In this document: one piece after another, positions 7,336 through 14,776 of the stretch
Layout: the number at the start of each line of letters is the position of its first letter
Numbering within the stretch: position 1 is the stretch's first letter
Source of the DNA: Meiothermus sp.
GTDB lineage: Bacteria > Deinococcota > Deinococci > Deinococcales > Thermaceae
DNA: 64,000 nt
Direction: 5' to 3'
Assembly (NCBI RefSeq): GCF_026004075.1
Contig: NZ_BPIK01000001.1
Location: 1,528,041 to 1,592,040, forward strand
Translations under genes and position numbers: made by a program
Notes under the pieces: generated by a model
Told to the model about the DNA's origin: nothing
The model's database searches: none
The model's input: the letters and a program-made list of their open reading frames with translations, nothing else

Positions 7336-8266
7336 CCCCCTACAAGCCGCTAGCATCCCTCCCACTTTGCGCCCGCTGAAGCAGTGGGTGCTCTGGCGCT
7401 ACAAGGTGCGGAATGGCAAGCGCACCAAGATCCCTTACCAGCCCTCCGGCGTGGAAGCCAAGAGCAACGACCCTGCCACATGGGTTGATTTTGAAAGCGC
7501 TGTGAAGGCCTTTGAGCGGGGCGGCTTCGATGGGGTGGGCTTCGTCTTCGCCAAGGATGGCGGCGTGGTGGGGGTTGATTTGGACTGGAAAGGCTGGGCC
7601 GGGGAGGGCGTGCCCCTCGAGGTTCAGACCATCGTAGATCGGCTGAACTCTTACACCGAGTGGAGCCCGAGCCGGAAGGGCTGCCACATCCTGCTAAGGG
7701 GCAAGCTGCCAGCCGGGATTGGCAAAAAAGAGCATCTAGCGCCCGGTGTACACCTCGAGGTGTACGACTCTGGGCGCTTCTTCACCGTGACCGGGGAGAG
7801 CTGGGACGGCTACCCCGCTGACCTCGAGGAGCGCCAAGCCGAACTCGAGGCCCTGTTAGCTGAACTCTTCCCCCCACGAGAGAGAAAGCGCCCGCTGCCC
7901 GAGCCCCCACCCCCACCACCGAGGGAGGTCAGGATAGGGGGCTCTCCCAGGAGGCTCACCGCGCTGCTAGGCGCTTACGCAGAGGCGGTGAGAACGGCTC
8001 AACAGGGTACCCGGCACAATACCTTGATTGGTTACGCCCGTGCCGCCGGTGGATTGGTGCCGCACGGATTAGACCCCCAGGAAGCGGAAGAGGCCCTGGT
8101 AGCCGCTGCCCTCGAGGCCGGACTACCCGAGGCCGAGGCCCGAGCAGCGGTGCGGTGGGGGCTCGAGGTGGGCCGCTCCCATCCCCTTTACCTGGAGGAC
8201 GCTCACGCTTACCAACCCTCTACCTACCGGGCCCGTGTCTACAAACGGCTGAGGAGGTGGGTATGA
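7328..8266 (+). CDS. primase-polymerase (AEP, NrS-1-type)
   Basis: 312 aa. The N-terminal half is an archaeo-eukaryotic primase-type domain: WVLWRYKVRNGKRTKIPYQP, GVGFVFAKDGGVVGVDLDW (catalytic D84 and D86), SYTEWSPSRKGCHILLRG (H120) and EVYDSGRFFTVTG (R150). A proline-rich linker (about 193-202) leads to a helical C-terminal domain with RHNTLIGYARAAGGLV, as in primase C-terminal domains. It would synthesise primers, and possibly extend DNA, at the element's origin. It overlaps the helicase gene by ATGA. Coding-strand richness in CTCGAG resembles the host. Confidence 0.85.
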   Translation: MPSPLQAASIPPTLRPLKQWVLWRYKVRNGKRTKIPYQPSGVEAKSNDPATWVDFESAVKAFERGGFDGVGFVFAKDGGVVGVDLDWKGWAGEGVPLEVQTIVDRLNSYTEWSPSRKGCHILLRGKLPAGIGKKEHLAPGVHLEVYDSGRFFTVTGESWDGYPADLEERQAELEALLAELFPPRERKRPLPEPPPPPPREVRIGGSPRRLTALLGAYAEAVRTAQQGTRHNTLIGYARAAGGLVPHGLDPQEAEEALVAAALEAGLPEAEARAAVRWGLEVGRSHPLYLEDAHAYQPSTYRARVYKRLRRWV

Positions 8267-9987
8267 CCTTCCCCGACCTGCTCAAGAAGGTGGAAGGGGC
8301 CCGAGCGGAGACCCTGCCCGCGCTGCTGCCCGAACTGTTCAAGGGCATGTACGAGGCCGCGCTGCTGGACACCGAGACGGAAGCCCTATTCCAGGCCGTC
8401 AAGAAGAAGACCGGGGTTAGTGTCGGTGCGTTGCGTAAAGACTGGGCCCGCTACCGCACCACGTGGGAGGAGAAGGCCCGGCAAGAGACCGCCCCTAGCC
8501 TCACCCCCGAGGCCTTTGAGGCCGCACAGGAGCTCTCGAAAGACCCCGCGCTACTCCACAAAGCGATTGAGACCATAGGGGGGTTAGGGGTAGTGGGAGA
8601 GCAGGAAAACCGGGGCCTGCTTTATCTGGCCCTGCTATCCGCTAAGTCTCAGACTCCTATCTCGGTGCTGGTCAAAGGCCGGAGTTCGTCGGGCAAGTCT
8701 TTTCTCGTCTCAAACGCGCTGAAGCTAATCCCCCCCAGGGGTTACTACGAGCTCTCATCCATGAGCAGCAAGGCCCTGGTGTACACCGACCTCGACTTTT
8801 CCCACCGCCACCTGGTGTTGTACGAGGAAGACGGCTTGCAGTCTGAGGACGTGCTCTACTTGATCCGCAGCCTGCTGTCAGAAGGGCAAATCCGCTATCT
8901 CACCGTGGAGAAAAACGGTAGTGGGAAACTCGTAGCCCGAGAAATAACCCGACCAGGCCCTACAGGACTCATCACAACGATGACCAAAGGGCTGACGAAA
9001 GAGGACAACGAGACCCGCACCTTCTCCCTCTACATGGACGACAGCAAAGAGCACACCCTTCGGGTGGTGGCCGCCCTAGCCGAGCGGGAAGCCCTGGGTA
9101 CCCGCTCCGAGGTAGACCTACGCCCCTGGCACGCGCTCTACGAGGCCCTGCCCCAAGCCGAGGTGATAGTGCCCTTTGCCCCCCACATCACCCGGCTGCT
9201 TGAGTCCAAAGACCTGCCTGAGGACTTGACCCGGCTCCGTAGGGATTTTGTACGCTACCTGACGCTGGTAAAAGTGATAACCCGGCTACACCACGCCCGG
9301 AGGGAGACCCAGGGGGATTGCCTAGTGGCTACCCTCGAGGACTACGCCCTGGCCTACCACCTGGCTGCTCGCCCGATGGCCCGGAGTGTGCACACCATCA
9401 GCCCCCAGGCCCTGGCGTTGGCTCGAGCCGTGGGCGAGGTGCACGCTCTGAAGGTGGAAAAGGCGCAAGAGAAAGGCGGTTCTGAGGAGTCGGTGGTGGT
9501 TTACGCCAAAGAACTGGCTAAGCACCTACGCTGGGCGAAACGGACGGTGCACAAGTGGCTAGACCAGGCCGAGGCGGCTGAGCTAATAGACATAAACAAG
9601 GACGGTAACCGGCTAGCCATCCGACCCCTGGAAGGGGCCCGCCTGGAAGAAGAATCCTTCCGGCTTCTTCCCGAGCCTGAAAAGCTGGCCCAGGAGTTAG
9701 GAGAGGGGGGTAGCTACATCCACCCCATCACCGGAAAAAGCTGCGTGCTCTATCCTTCCGAAACAGCGTGCACGTTTTCCCCAAAAACCCCAACAAATAA
9801 CGTCCAGAACGATGGAAACCATCGTGCACGCTATGTGCACGAACGTGCACGGGAGGAGGAGAAAAGCCCTCTGGAAGAGGAAAAAACCCGTGCACAAGGG
9901 GAAGCGCCTTCTTTATCGCAAAAAACCGAGGAGCGCGCACGCACCGTGCACCCCCCCCGTGCACGCTCGGGGTGGAGGGAGGTATAG
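8263..9987 (+). CDS. AAA+ replication helicase/ATPase
   Basis: 574 aa from ATG 8263 (ATGA overlap with the primase gene). Walker A is GRSSSGKS at 139-146. An acidic Walker B-like LVLYEED is at about 184-190, a sensor-like LITTMTKG follows and NETRTF offers a candidate arginine finger. The C-terminal third holds a winged-helix-like WAKRTVHKWLDQAEAAELI. This matches the helicase partner of phage and plasmid AEP primases. The last 75 or so residues are low-complexity and Arg/His-rich because the coding sequence runs through the GTGCAC repeat cluster. Confidence 0.8.
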   Translation: MTFPDLLKKVEGARAETLPALLPELFKGMYEAALLDTETEALFQAVKKKTGVSVGALRKDWARYRTTWEEKARQETAPSLTPEAFEAAQELSKDPALLHKAIETIGGLGVVGEQENRGLLYLALLSAKSQTPISVLVKGRSSSGKSFLVSNALKLIPPRGYYELSSMSSKALVYTDLDFSHRHLVLYEEDGLQSEDVLYLIRSLLSEGQIRYLTVEKNGSGKLVAREITRPGPTGLITTMTKGLTKEDNETRTFSLYMDDSKEHTLRVVAALAEREALGTRSEVDLRPWHALYEALPQAEVIVPFAPHITRLLESKDLPEDLTRLRRDFVRYLTLVKVITRLHHARRETQGDCLVATLEDYALAYHLAARPMARSVHTISPQALALARAVGEVHALKVEKAQEKGGSEESVVVYAKELAKHLRWAKRTVHKWLDQAEAAELIDINKDGNRLAIRPLEGARLEEESFRLLPEPEKLAQELGEGGSYIHPITGKSCVLYPSETACTFSPKTPTNNVQNDGNHRARYVHERAREEEKSPLEEEKTRAQGEAPSLSQKTEERARTVHPPRARSGWREV

Positions 9988-10173
9988 CGTGCCCACCCCC
10001 CGTACACAAAACACCGCGAATGCCGTCCTGGACGTAAAGAGGAATGTGCACGCTGTTTGCCCCGTCCTGGACGGTGTTTCTCCTGGGGGTGTGCACATCC
10101 GTGCACATGGCGTGCACGATGGTTTTTACTGTCCTGGACGGCATTACCACCCGATTTTGAGTGAATCGTGCAC
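9768..10173. repeat. iteron-like cluster, candidate replication origin of the element
   Basis: GTGCAC occurs 12 times in 406 bases (9768, 9824, 9835, 9845, 9890, 9946, 9959, 10046, 10091, 10101, 10112, 10168), mostly as CGTGCACG, with several 10-13 base spacings. GTCCTGGAC, itself near-palindromic, occurs at 10025, 10064 and 10131, with a variant GTCCAGAAC at 9802. A 30-base inverted pair (9801-9830 and 10111-10140) bounds most of the cluster. The cluster starts in the 3' end of the helicase gene and fills the noncoding gap 9988-10212. Position next to primase and helicase suggests an origin. Confidence 0.6.
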
Positions 10174-10212
10174 GCACTTTGGGGAAGAAAGAGGCACGCA
10201 AAGGAGGAGCCC

Positions 10213-10749
10213 ATGACCCGACTGGATCTCCTGGCCGCCCTGCGGGCCCTTGAGGCCCTGCCCCTGGCCCGGGAGGGGGGGAGGCTCCTCCTCCCCGAGG
10301 AGACCCCGGAAGAGGTTTTCCAGGCCATCCGCCCCCACAAGGCCCGCCTCCTCCGGGCCCTGGAGGACGGGGAGGAGGTGCCCGCCCGCGCCCTCCTGGA
10401 AGACCCCCGCCGCCGGGCCCTCCTCCTTTTGCCCGAAGAGGGGGAAGAGAAGGGTGTGAGCCTTACCCGCGACCCCGACCCCTCAGGCTGCCCTACCCAC
10501 TGGCAGAGGGTGCCCGAACTACCCCCTCGAGGCTCGAGGGTGGCTATGGTAGACGAGGCGGGGTTTGGGAGGCTATACCGCTTCAAGGTCAAAGGGGTGT
10601 GGTACTTGCTGAAGTTTCTACCCCCCTTTGACGGTAGGGTGTCCCTGACCGACCAGCAAGGAAAAGTACGGGTGCTGGCTTCCCTGGATGAGGCCGCTGC
10701 CTTCCTGGCCCTGGTGACAGAGGACGAGGAGGATGTGTTGGTGATATGA
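10213..10749 (+). CDS. hypothetical protein with TubC-like N-terminal domain
   Basis: 178 aa from ATG 10213, after a strong AAGGAGGAG. Residues 1-55 (LDLLAALRALEALPLAREGG then LLLPEETPEEVFQAIRPHKA) follow the pattern of the TubC-type N-terminal docking domain, a small helical/hairpin module common in mobile-element proteins. The C-terminal half, with a YRFKVKGVWYLLKFLPPFDG segment, is unfamiliar. The first 240 bases are extremely GC-rich with GGCC-rich codons and no CTCGAG, unlike the second half, suggesting a mosaic gene. The function is unknown. Confidence 0.65.
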   Translation: MTRLDLLAALRALEALPLAREGGRLLLPEETPEEVFQAIRPHKARLLRALEDGEEVPARALLEDPRRRALLLLPEEGEEKGVSLTRDPDPSGCPTHWQRVPELPPRGSRVAMVDEAGFGRLYRFKVKGVWYLLKFLPPFDGRVSLTDQQGKVRVLASLDEAAAFLALVTEDEEDVLVI

Positions 10750-11309
10750 GCCGCTACCCCCACCTACCCGCTGCCCTGCTGGGGCTGCTCGAGGCTGGCC
10801 CCTGGGAAGGAACCCCCACCGAGCTTTACATCGCCCTCGAGCCCTACCGGGTAGAGCCCTGGCCCGCTAACCCCGTGAGCCTGAGTCTGTGGCTCAAACA
10901 CCACGCTGAGGCGCACGGTATCCAGGTGGAAGCCCATCACACCGGCGAGCGCCGGGTGTTGTGTCTGGCACGGGTGGCTAACGGGTTGAAGGGTGCAAGC
11001 GAACCGGAACATAGCGGCACGATTCCGCCGCATACCGCCGCGTTTTGGAGCTTCCCCACCTGGGGGGCTTTACGTGAAGGCCTTCCGGAGGTGTTTGACT
11101 CCCACCCCTCTGAAATGACCTTTACCCTCGCTTACCGTTACCCGAACTGGCAAAGCGCGAGGGTGGTCAAGCGCTTCTTTCTCGAATCTGAAGCAGCGGA
11201 GGATTCCTTACGCTACCCCCAAGTGTGTGAGGTGCGTATCTACGCCGGTGAGGTGGATATAGCCACCGTGTGGCCTATGGAGAATAGGATTGAGTATGCC
11301 GAGCTTTGA
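10746..11309 (+). CDS. hypothetical protein with primase-associated winged-helix-like N-terminus
   Basis: 187 aa, ATGA overlap with the preceding gene. The N-terminal part (WEGTPTELYIALEPYRVEPWPANPVSL then LWLKHHAEAHGIQVEAHHTGERR) has the layout of the winged-helix module often found at the C-terminus of phage primases, here as a separate protein. The remaining 110 residues, including FTLAYRYPNWQSARVVKRFF, are unrecognised. Its position suggests an accessory replication role, which is inference. Confidence 0.6.
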   Translation: MSRYPHLPAALLGLLEAGPWEGTPTELYIALEPYRVEPWPANPVSLSLWLKHHAEAHGIQVEAHHTGERRVLCLARVANGLKGASEPEHSGTIPPHTAAFWSFPTWGALREGLPEVFDSHPSEMTFTLAYRYPNWQSARVVKRFFLESEAAEDSLRYPQVCEVRIYAGEVDIATVWPMENRIEYAEL

Positions 11310-11679
11310 CTACGAACGCGCCGCCACCATCCTGGCCGAGGCCGCATTCTCGGACGACCAGAGTGTGTGTCAGCGTCACGGAATCACGGATAGGACGCTG
11401 CGCCGCTATCGTGCGCGGCTGCTGTCCGACCCGCGTCTGTCCGCTTTCGTCCAGGAGCGGCAAGCGCGGCTTGCTGAGCAGTGGGCACACGAGCTGGCAC
11501 CCGCTATCGGTGCGGCTGTTCGGTTTCTCCGGCAAGCCGCACAAAGCGCTGACCCCACCAACCCCGCCGCAATCCGCGCTGTGGCCGAGGCCCTGAAAGC
11601 GTTGGCCGAGATAGACATGACCCGCGATATGCTTCGCTCTCGAGTTGGAGGTGACACGTGGGACTTTGGGAAAAACTAA
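11296..11679 (+). CDS. HTH protein resembling a phage terminase small subunit
   Basis: 127 aa from ATG 11296 (TTG at 11290 is possible). The N-terminal helix-turn-helix SVCQRHGITDRTLRRYRARL is followed by helical segments rich in A, R and E (LAEQWAHELAPAIGAAVRFL, then AIRAVAEALKALAEIDM), the layout of small-terminase or phage HTH proteins. No large terminase is present. If TerS is correct it would let the element redirect a helper phage's packaging, as in PICI satellites. A generic HTH regulator is the alternative. Confidence 0.5.
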   Translation: MPSFDYERAATILAEAAFSDDQSVCQRHGITDRTLRRYRARLLSDPRLSAFVQERQARLAEQWAHELAPAIGAAVRFLRQAAQSADPTNPAAIRAVAEALKALAEIDMTRDMLRSRVGGDTWDFGKN

Positions 11680-11921
11680 GGCGACTTGAACGGATACAAC
11701 AAACTGGTGAACGCAGCATCACGCTTCACCGTTCGTACGCGCTGAATAGCGAGCTACACCCGACCCCGGAGCAGCTACGGAAAGCCGAGGCGCTGTGCGA
11801 GCAGGCCCGCCGCGAACACCCACGCGCGGTGCTGATTGTTCGTTTTGGCCCCGAGGGGGAGGTCACAGTCACACCCGCAAGGTTGTTTTTGGGAAAAGAC
11901 GTGCGCCTAAGCGAGTTCTAA
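11658..11921 (+). CDS. small hypothetical element protein
   Basis: 87 aa from a GTG at 11658, supported by an excellent Shine-Dalgarno GGAGGTGA (11647-11654) and a 22-base overlap with the preceding gene. It is charged, with a predicted helix (PTPEQLRKAEALCEQARREH) and a short beta-like end (AVLIVRFGPEGEVTVTPARL). I do not recognise the family. It is the last gene of this transcript before a hairpin terminator. Confidence 0.6.
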   Translation: MGLWEKLRRLERIQQTGERSITLHRSYALNSELHPTPEQLRKAEALCEQARREHPRAVLIVRFGPEGEVTVTPARLFLGKDVRLSEF

Positions 11922-11925
11922 AACA

Positions 11926-11953
11926 CCCCCTCTTGACCCTCGGGAGGGGGTTA
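11926..11953 (+). terminator. terminator after the replication operon
   Basis: A CCCCCTC/GAGGGGG stem (11926-11932 with 11944-11950) and an 11-base loop are followed by TTATT, directly after the stop at 11921. Confidence 0.6.
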
Positions 11954-11964
11954 TTGCTCAAAAC

Positions 11965-12022
11965 AAAAGCGTACTTATACGTCTAAGTGCGCTTTTGACT
12001 ATCGCACCACCTGTTATACAAT
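11965..12022 (+). promoter_or_regulatory. inverted repeat and leaderless promoter of the integrase operon
   Basis: A 13-base inverted repeat with one mismatch (11965-11977 with 11984-11996) runs into TTGACT (11995-12000). A 16-base spacer and TACAAT (12017-12022) follow, and ATG 12029 lies 6 bases after the -10. The inverted repeat overlaps the -35 and could be an operator for the small protein encoded next. Confidence 0.55.
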
Positions 12023-12028
12023 GCCCTT

Positions 12029-12241
12029 ATGCCAAGAGGCCAACACCTGGATCGGGCTCGGCTACCCAAAGAAGAGCGCTTGCGGCTTCTCAACCGGGAG
12101 CCGCTTGAGCCGGATGAGGTATCGGTATCCATCCGAATACGCATCAGAAAAGACCAGTTACCCGCCGTGCTGGGGCTGAGCGCAAAAGAGCGCGGGGTGC
12201 TGCTGGCTAAGGGGGTGCAGGATGCCAAGACTGACGAATAA
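12029..12241 (+). CDS. small DNA-binding-like protein upstream of integrase
   Basis: 70 aa, leaderless start. The middle reads VSVSIRIRIRKDQLPAVLGL followed by SAKERGVLLAKGV: a basic beta strand and two helices, the general shape of ribbon-helix-helix or similar compact regulators, though the family is not certain. It overlaps the integrase start by 20 bases, so the two are coupled. A role as autoregulator of integrase expression is inferred from the inverted repeat in its own promoter. Confidence 0.55.
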   Translation: MPRGQHLDRARLPKEERLRLLNREPLEPDEVSVSIRIRIRKDQLPAVLGLSAKERGVLLAKGVQDAKTDE

Positions 12242-13376
12242 ACCACGTAGACGCAAAGATGGACGCTTCGAGGTGCGCCTGACCATCCAGGAAGGGGGTA
12301 AGTCGGTAAGGGTCTCCGTGTTTGGCAAGACTGCTGCTGAAGCTGAGCGCAAAGCCCGCGACCTGAAGACCAAGGCCGAGCGGGGCCTGTACACCCGCGA
12401 TAAGACCACCGTGGCGGGGTATGCCCTGGGTTGGCTTGAGCGCAAGCGCAAAGAGGTAAGACCCCGCACGGCTGAACTGTACCGGCTCGAGCTAGGCTAC
12501 GCCCTGCCCTCAATCCAAGACCCCGAGGCCAAAGACCCGCTGGGCTCCAAACCTTTACAGGACGTGAAGCCTGCCCACATCCGCGAGGTGTTGGGTGAAC
12601 TCGCAGAGCGCTATTCTATCCGCACCGTCAAGATGGTGCGGCAACGCCTGTGGCAGGTGTTCCGGGATGCTTTGGATATGGAGCTCGTCTTTCGTAACCC
12701 GGTGGAGCCGGTGCGGATCAAGACCCCTAGGGGTCAGAGCCAGAAGGCCGGTAGAGCCCTTGAGGTGCACGAGATAGCCGCCTTGCTGGCCGCACTGGAT
12801 AGCCACAAAGACCCCCGTACTGCTATGGCCCTTCGGCTGATGCTGGCCTGTGGGTTGCGTAGGGGTGAGGCGCTGGGGTTGCAGTGGCAGGACGTAGACC
12901 TCGAGGCCGGGGTGCTCACCATCCGCCGGGCCTGGACAGATGACGGTAAGGCCGGGGTGGTGACCCTACCCAAGACCGGGACTAGCCACCGCACCCTTCC
13001 CATCCCGCACAGCACCCTCGAGCGGTTGAAGCATTACTCCATCTGGTACGCCGGGCTGTTTGGCAACCCCAACCCCGAGGGCTGGCTGTTCCCAGGTAAC
13101 GACACCACCAAACCGCTCAACCCACACGCGCCGAACTGGGCCTTGAAGCGCATTACCGAGCGGCTGGGGATACCGCCGGTGCGGGTGCATGACCTGCGCC
13201 ATAGCTACGGTAGCCACATGCTGGCAAACGGTGCACCGCTGGAGCTTGTGGCTGAGCGCATGGGACACGCCAACCCCAACATTACGCTAGGGGTTTACCG
13301 GCATGTGTTGGAGCAAGAGCGCAAGGGCTGGGTATTCGACCCTGAAGACCTGCTGAAGCCCAGGGCCAAGGCATAG
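12222..13376 (+). CDS. tyrosine recombinase / element integrase
   Basis: 384 aa. An N-terminal arm-binding region (1-55, basic) leads to a SAM-like core-binding domain (TVAGYALGWLERKRKEVRP onward) and a C-terminal catalytic domain. Catalytic residues are R213 (ACGLRRGE), K251 (LPKTGTSHR), H323 and R326 (HDLRH), H349 (MGHANP) and nucleophile Y359 (GVYRHV). It catalyses recombination between the 45-bp att sites in tRNA-Met. It lies 85 bases from the intact tRNA end, the usual arrangement. Candidate arm sites follow its stop codon. Confidence 0.95.
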   Translation: MPRLTNKPRRRKDGRFEVRLTIQEGGKSVRVSVFGKTAAEAERKARDLKTKAERGLYTRDKTTVAGYALGWLERKRKEVRPRTAELYRLELGYALPSIQDPEAKDPLGSKPLQDVKPAHIREVLGELAERYSIRTVKMVRQRLWQVFRDALDMELVFRNPVEPVRIKTPRGQSQKAGRALEVHEIAALLAALDSHKDPRTAMALRLMLACGLRRGEALGLQWQDVDLEAGVLTIRRAWTDDGKAGVVTLPKTGTSHRTLPIPHSTLERLKHYSIWYAGLFGNPNPEGWLFPGNDTTKPLNPHAPNWALKRITERLGIPPVRVHDLRHSYGSHMLANGAPLELVAERMGHANPNITLGVYRHVLEQERKGWVFDPEDLLKPRAKA

Positions 13377-13413
13377 GGGGTCAAAAGTTTATTGGGGTCA
13401 AAGTGTGGGGTCA
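13377..13413 (+). promoter_or_regulatory. three GGGGTCA repeats, candidate integrase arm sites (right)
   Basis: GGGGTCA occurs at 13377, 13394 and 13407, immediately after the integrase stop and in the same orientation as the five copies near the left end. Confidence 0.55.
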
Positions 13414-13419
13414 AAGCTA

Positions 13420-13449
13420 AAACCGGGGTTCAGACGACCCCGGTTTTTT
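13420..13449 (+). terminator. integrase terminator
   Basis: The hairpin AAACCGGGGT/ACCCCGGTTT is followed by a T-run (13443-13449), a textbook intrinsic terminator between the integrase and the tRNA genes. Confidence 0.85.
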
Positions 13450-13460
13450 GCGTCCTGGAC

Positions 13461-13505
13461 TGGTGGCTATGGGCGGACTTGAACCGCCGACACCACGATT
13501 ATGAG
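13461..13505. repeat. right attachment repeat (att, 45 bp), inside tRNA-Met
   Basis: Exact match to 4419-4463. Integration replaced the tRNA 3' end with an identical element-borne copy, so the tRNA stays functional. Confidence 0.93.
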
Positions 13506-13537
13506 TCGTGTGCTCTAACCAGCTGAGCTACATAGCC
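13461..13537 (-). tRNA. tRNA-Met (CAT anticodon), integration target
   Basis: 77 nt with encoded CCA. Acceptor GGCTATG pairs with CATAGCC, the D-arm is GCTC/GAGC, the anticodon stem CACGA/TCGTG has loop CTCATAA, and the T-arm contains GGTTCAAGTCC. The acceptor sequence favours elongator tRNA-Met, but CAT anticodons also belong to tRNA-Ile2 (lysidine-modified), whose anticodon stem is similar; sequence alone does not fully separate them. Confidence 0.9.
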
Positions 13538-13538
13538 A

Positions 13539-13615
<77 letters not shown>

Positions 13616-13653
13616 TCGTTCGGATGGGGGGTCGTCCCCAAGCCGCAAACTCA

Positions 13654-13682
13654 ATCTTAGGCGGGAAATCCTCTACCGTCAA
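13654..13682 (-). promoter_or_regulatory. promoter of the tRNA-fMet/tRNA-Met pair
   Basis: On the reverse strand TTGACG (13677-13682), a 17-base spacer and TAAGAT (13654-13659) lie about 40 bases before tRNA-fMet. It is a strong sigma-70-type promoter placed just after the xdhC-like gene's stop. Confidence 0.75.
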
Positions 13683-13687
13683 GGCGC

Positions 13688-14776
13688 TCAGGTAAGCAAC
13701 GGCACTGTGGCCGCCTCGTGAATCCCAGCTTTCTTATCGTTCAAAAAACCACCCTGGAAGCCCCTTTGCAAGGCCACTATCTCGGCTATGGCTGCCACTG
13801 CGATCTCTTCCGGGCTTTCGGCGCCGATGTCCAGCCCGATGGGGTTGCGCAGGCGGGCCATTTGCTCCGGGCTGGGCACGAAGCCTTCGTTTTTGAGCGC
13901 ATCCAGGATTTTTTCCAGCCGGTTGCGCGGGCCCAGCATACCCACATACCGTGCCGGGGACTCGAGGGCAAAGCGCAGGGCCTGGCGGTCAATGTCGAGG
14001 TGGTGGTTCATGATAATCACGTGCTGGCGGGGGGTCAGGCTGATTTTCTGGGCGTATTCGTCGTGTGCGGCCTGAATGGTCTGGCAGCCCTCGAAACCCT
14101 GCAGCAACTCGGGGCGGGCATCCACCACCGTCACCTTGAAGCCCAGCACCAGGGCCTGGTTCGCCATGGGCTTGGCGTCGTGGCCGGCGCCAAACAAAAC
14201 CAGCTCGGGGATGGGGCTGCTCACGTCGAAGAACACCTCGGCCTCCTGCACGTAGCGGGTGGTGGGACGGGAGGTGCCCCCCTGCATCTGCCGGGCGATT
14301 CGAACTACCTGTTCGTGCAGTTCGGGAGGGGTAATCTGGCCCTCGAGCGCCCCGTTGGGCTTGAGCCAGACCCGCCCTTCCCCACCCTCAATCACCGTAG
14401 CCAGCACCGAAGGCTCCGAGTCCGTGGCCTCCTGCAGCCAGCGGTGGAGCATGCCCTGGGGCTCGACCGGCTCCACCCAGACCTCCACCGTGCCACCGCA
14501 GCCCGGCCACCAGGTTTTCTCTTCGTTGTAGTCGAAGATGGTACGTTCGGCACGGCCCCGGGCCAGGATCTGCATGGCAATTTCGATCATCTCTTGCTCC
14601 AGGCAGCCCCCGGAGATCATGCAGGCCGAGCCGCCGTCTTCCCGCACCAGCATTTTGGCCCCTTCACGACGGTAGGCCGAGCCAATCACCCGCACCACCG
14701 TAGCCAGCGCGGTCTGTTTACCCTCGGCCCAGGCGGCCTCGAGGGCCGCTAAAAGCATGGGAATCTCGTTGGCCAT
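13688..14776 (-). CDS. XdhC/CoxI-family molybdenum-hydroxylase accessory protein
   Basis: 362 aa. The N-terminal XdhC domain has ALATVVRVIGSAYRREGAKM and SGGCLEQE; the C-terminal Rossmann-type domain has LVLFGAGHDAKPMANQALVLGF, MNHHLDID, YVGMLGPRNR and GLDIGAESPEEIAVAAIAEI. XdhC proteins bind molybdenum cofactor, promote its sulfuration and insert it into xanthine-dehydrogenase-type enzymes. It lies divergent from the three hydroxylase subunits and shares their 447-base control region. AGAGGAA precedes ATG 14776. Confidence 0.9.
   Translation of the reverse strand: MANEIPMLLAALEAAWAEGKQTALATVVRVIGSAYRREGAKMLVREDGGSACMISGGCLEQEMIEIAMQILARGRAERTIFDYNEEKTWWPGCGGTVEVWVEPVEPQGMLHRWLQEATDSEPSVLATVIEGGEGRVWLKPNGALEGQITPPELHEQVVRIARQMQGGTSRPTTRYVQEAEVFFDVSSPIPELVLFGAGHDAKPMANQALVLGFKVTVVDARPELLQGFEGCQTIQAAHDEYAQKISLTPRQHVIIMNHHLDIDRQALRFALESPARYVGMLGPRNRLEKILDALKNEGFVPSPEQMARLRNPIGLDIGAESPEEIAVAAIAEIVALQRGFQGGFLNDKKAGIHEAATVPLLT

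Larger units (their letters stand above)
4419..13505. mobile_element. integrated genetic element (satellite- or plasmid-like) in tRNA-Met
   Basis: The element is bounded by an exact 45-bp direct repeat (4419-4463 and 13461-13505), which is the 3' end of tRNA-Met(CAT) including the encoded CCA. The integrase gene lies next to the intact tRNA. All element genes except the IS transposase read rightward: hypothetical, broken excisionase, hypothetical, primase-polymerase, helicase, iteron cluster, four small genes, a small DNA-binding-like gene and integrase. Without the IS256 insertion the element is about 7.8 kb. No portal, capsid, relaxase or type IV secretion genes are visible, which fits a phage satellite or an integrative plasmid. 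Confidence 0.88.
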
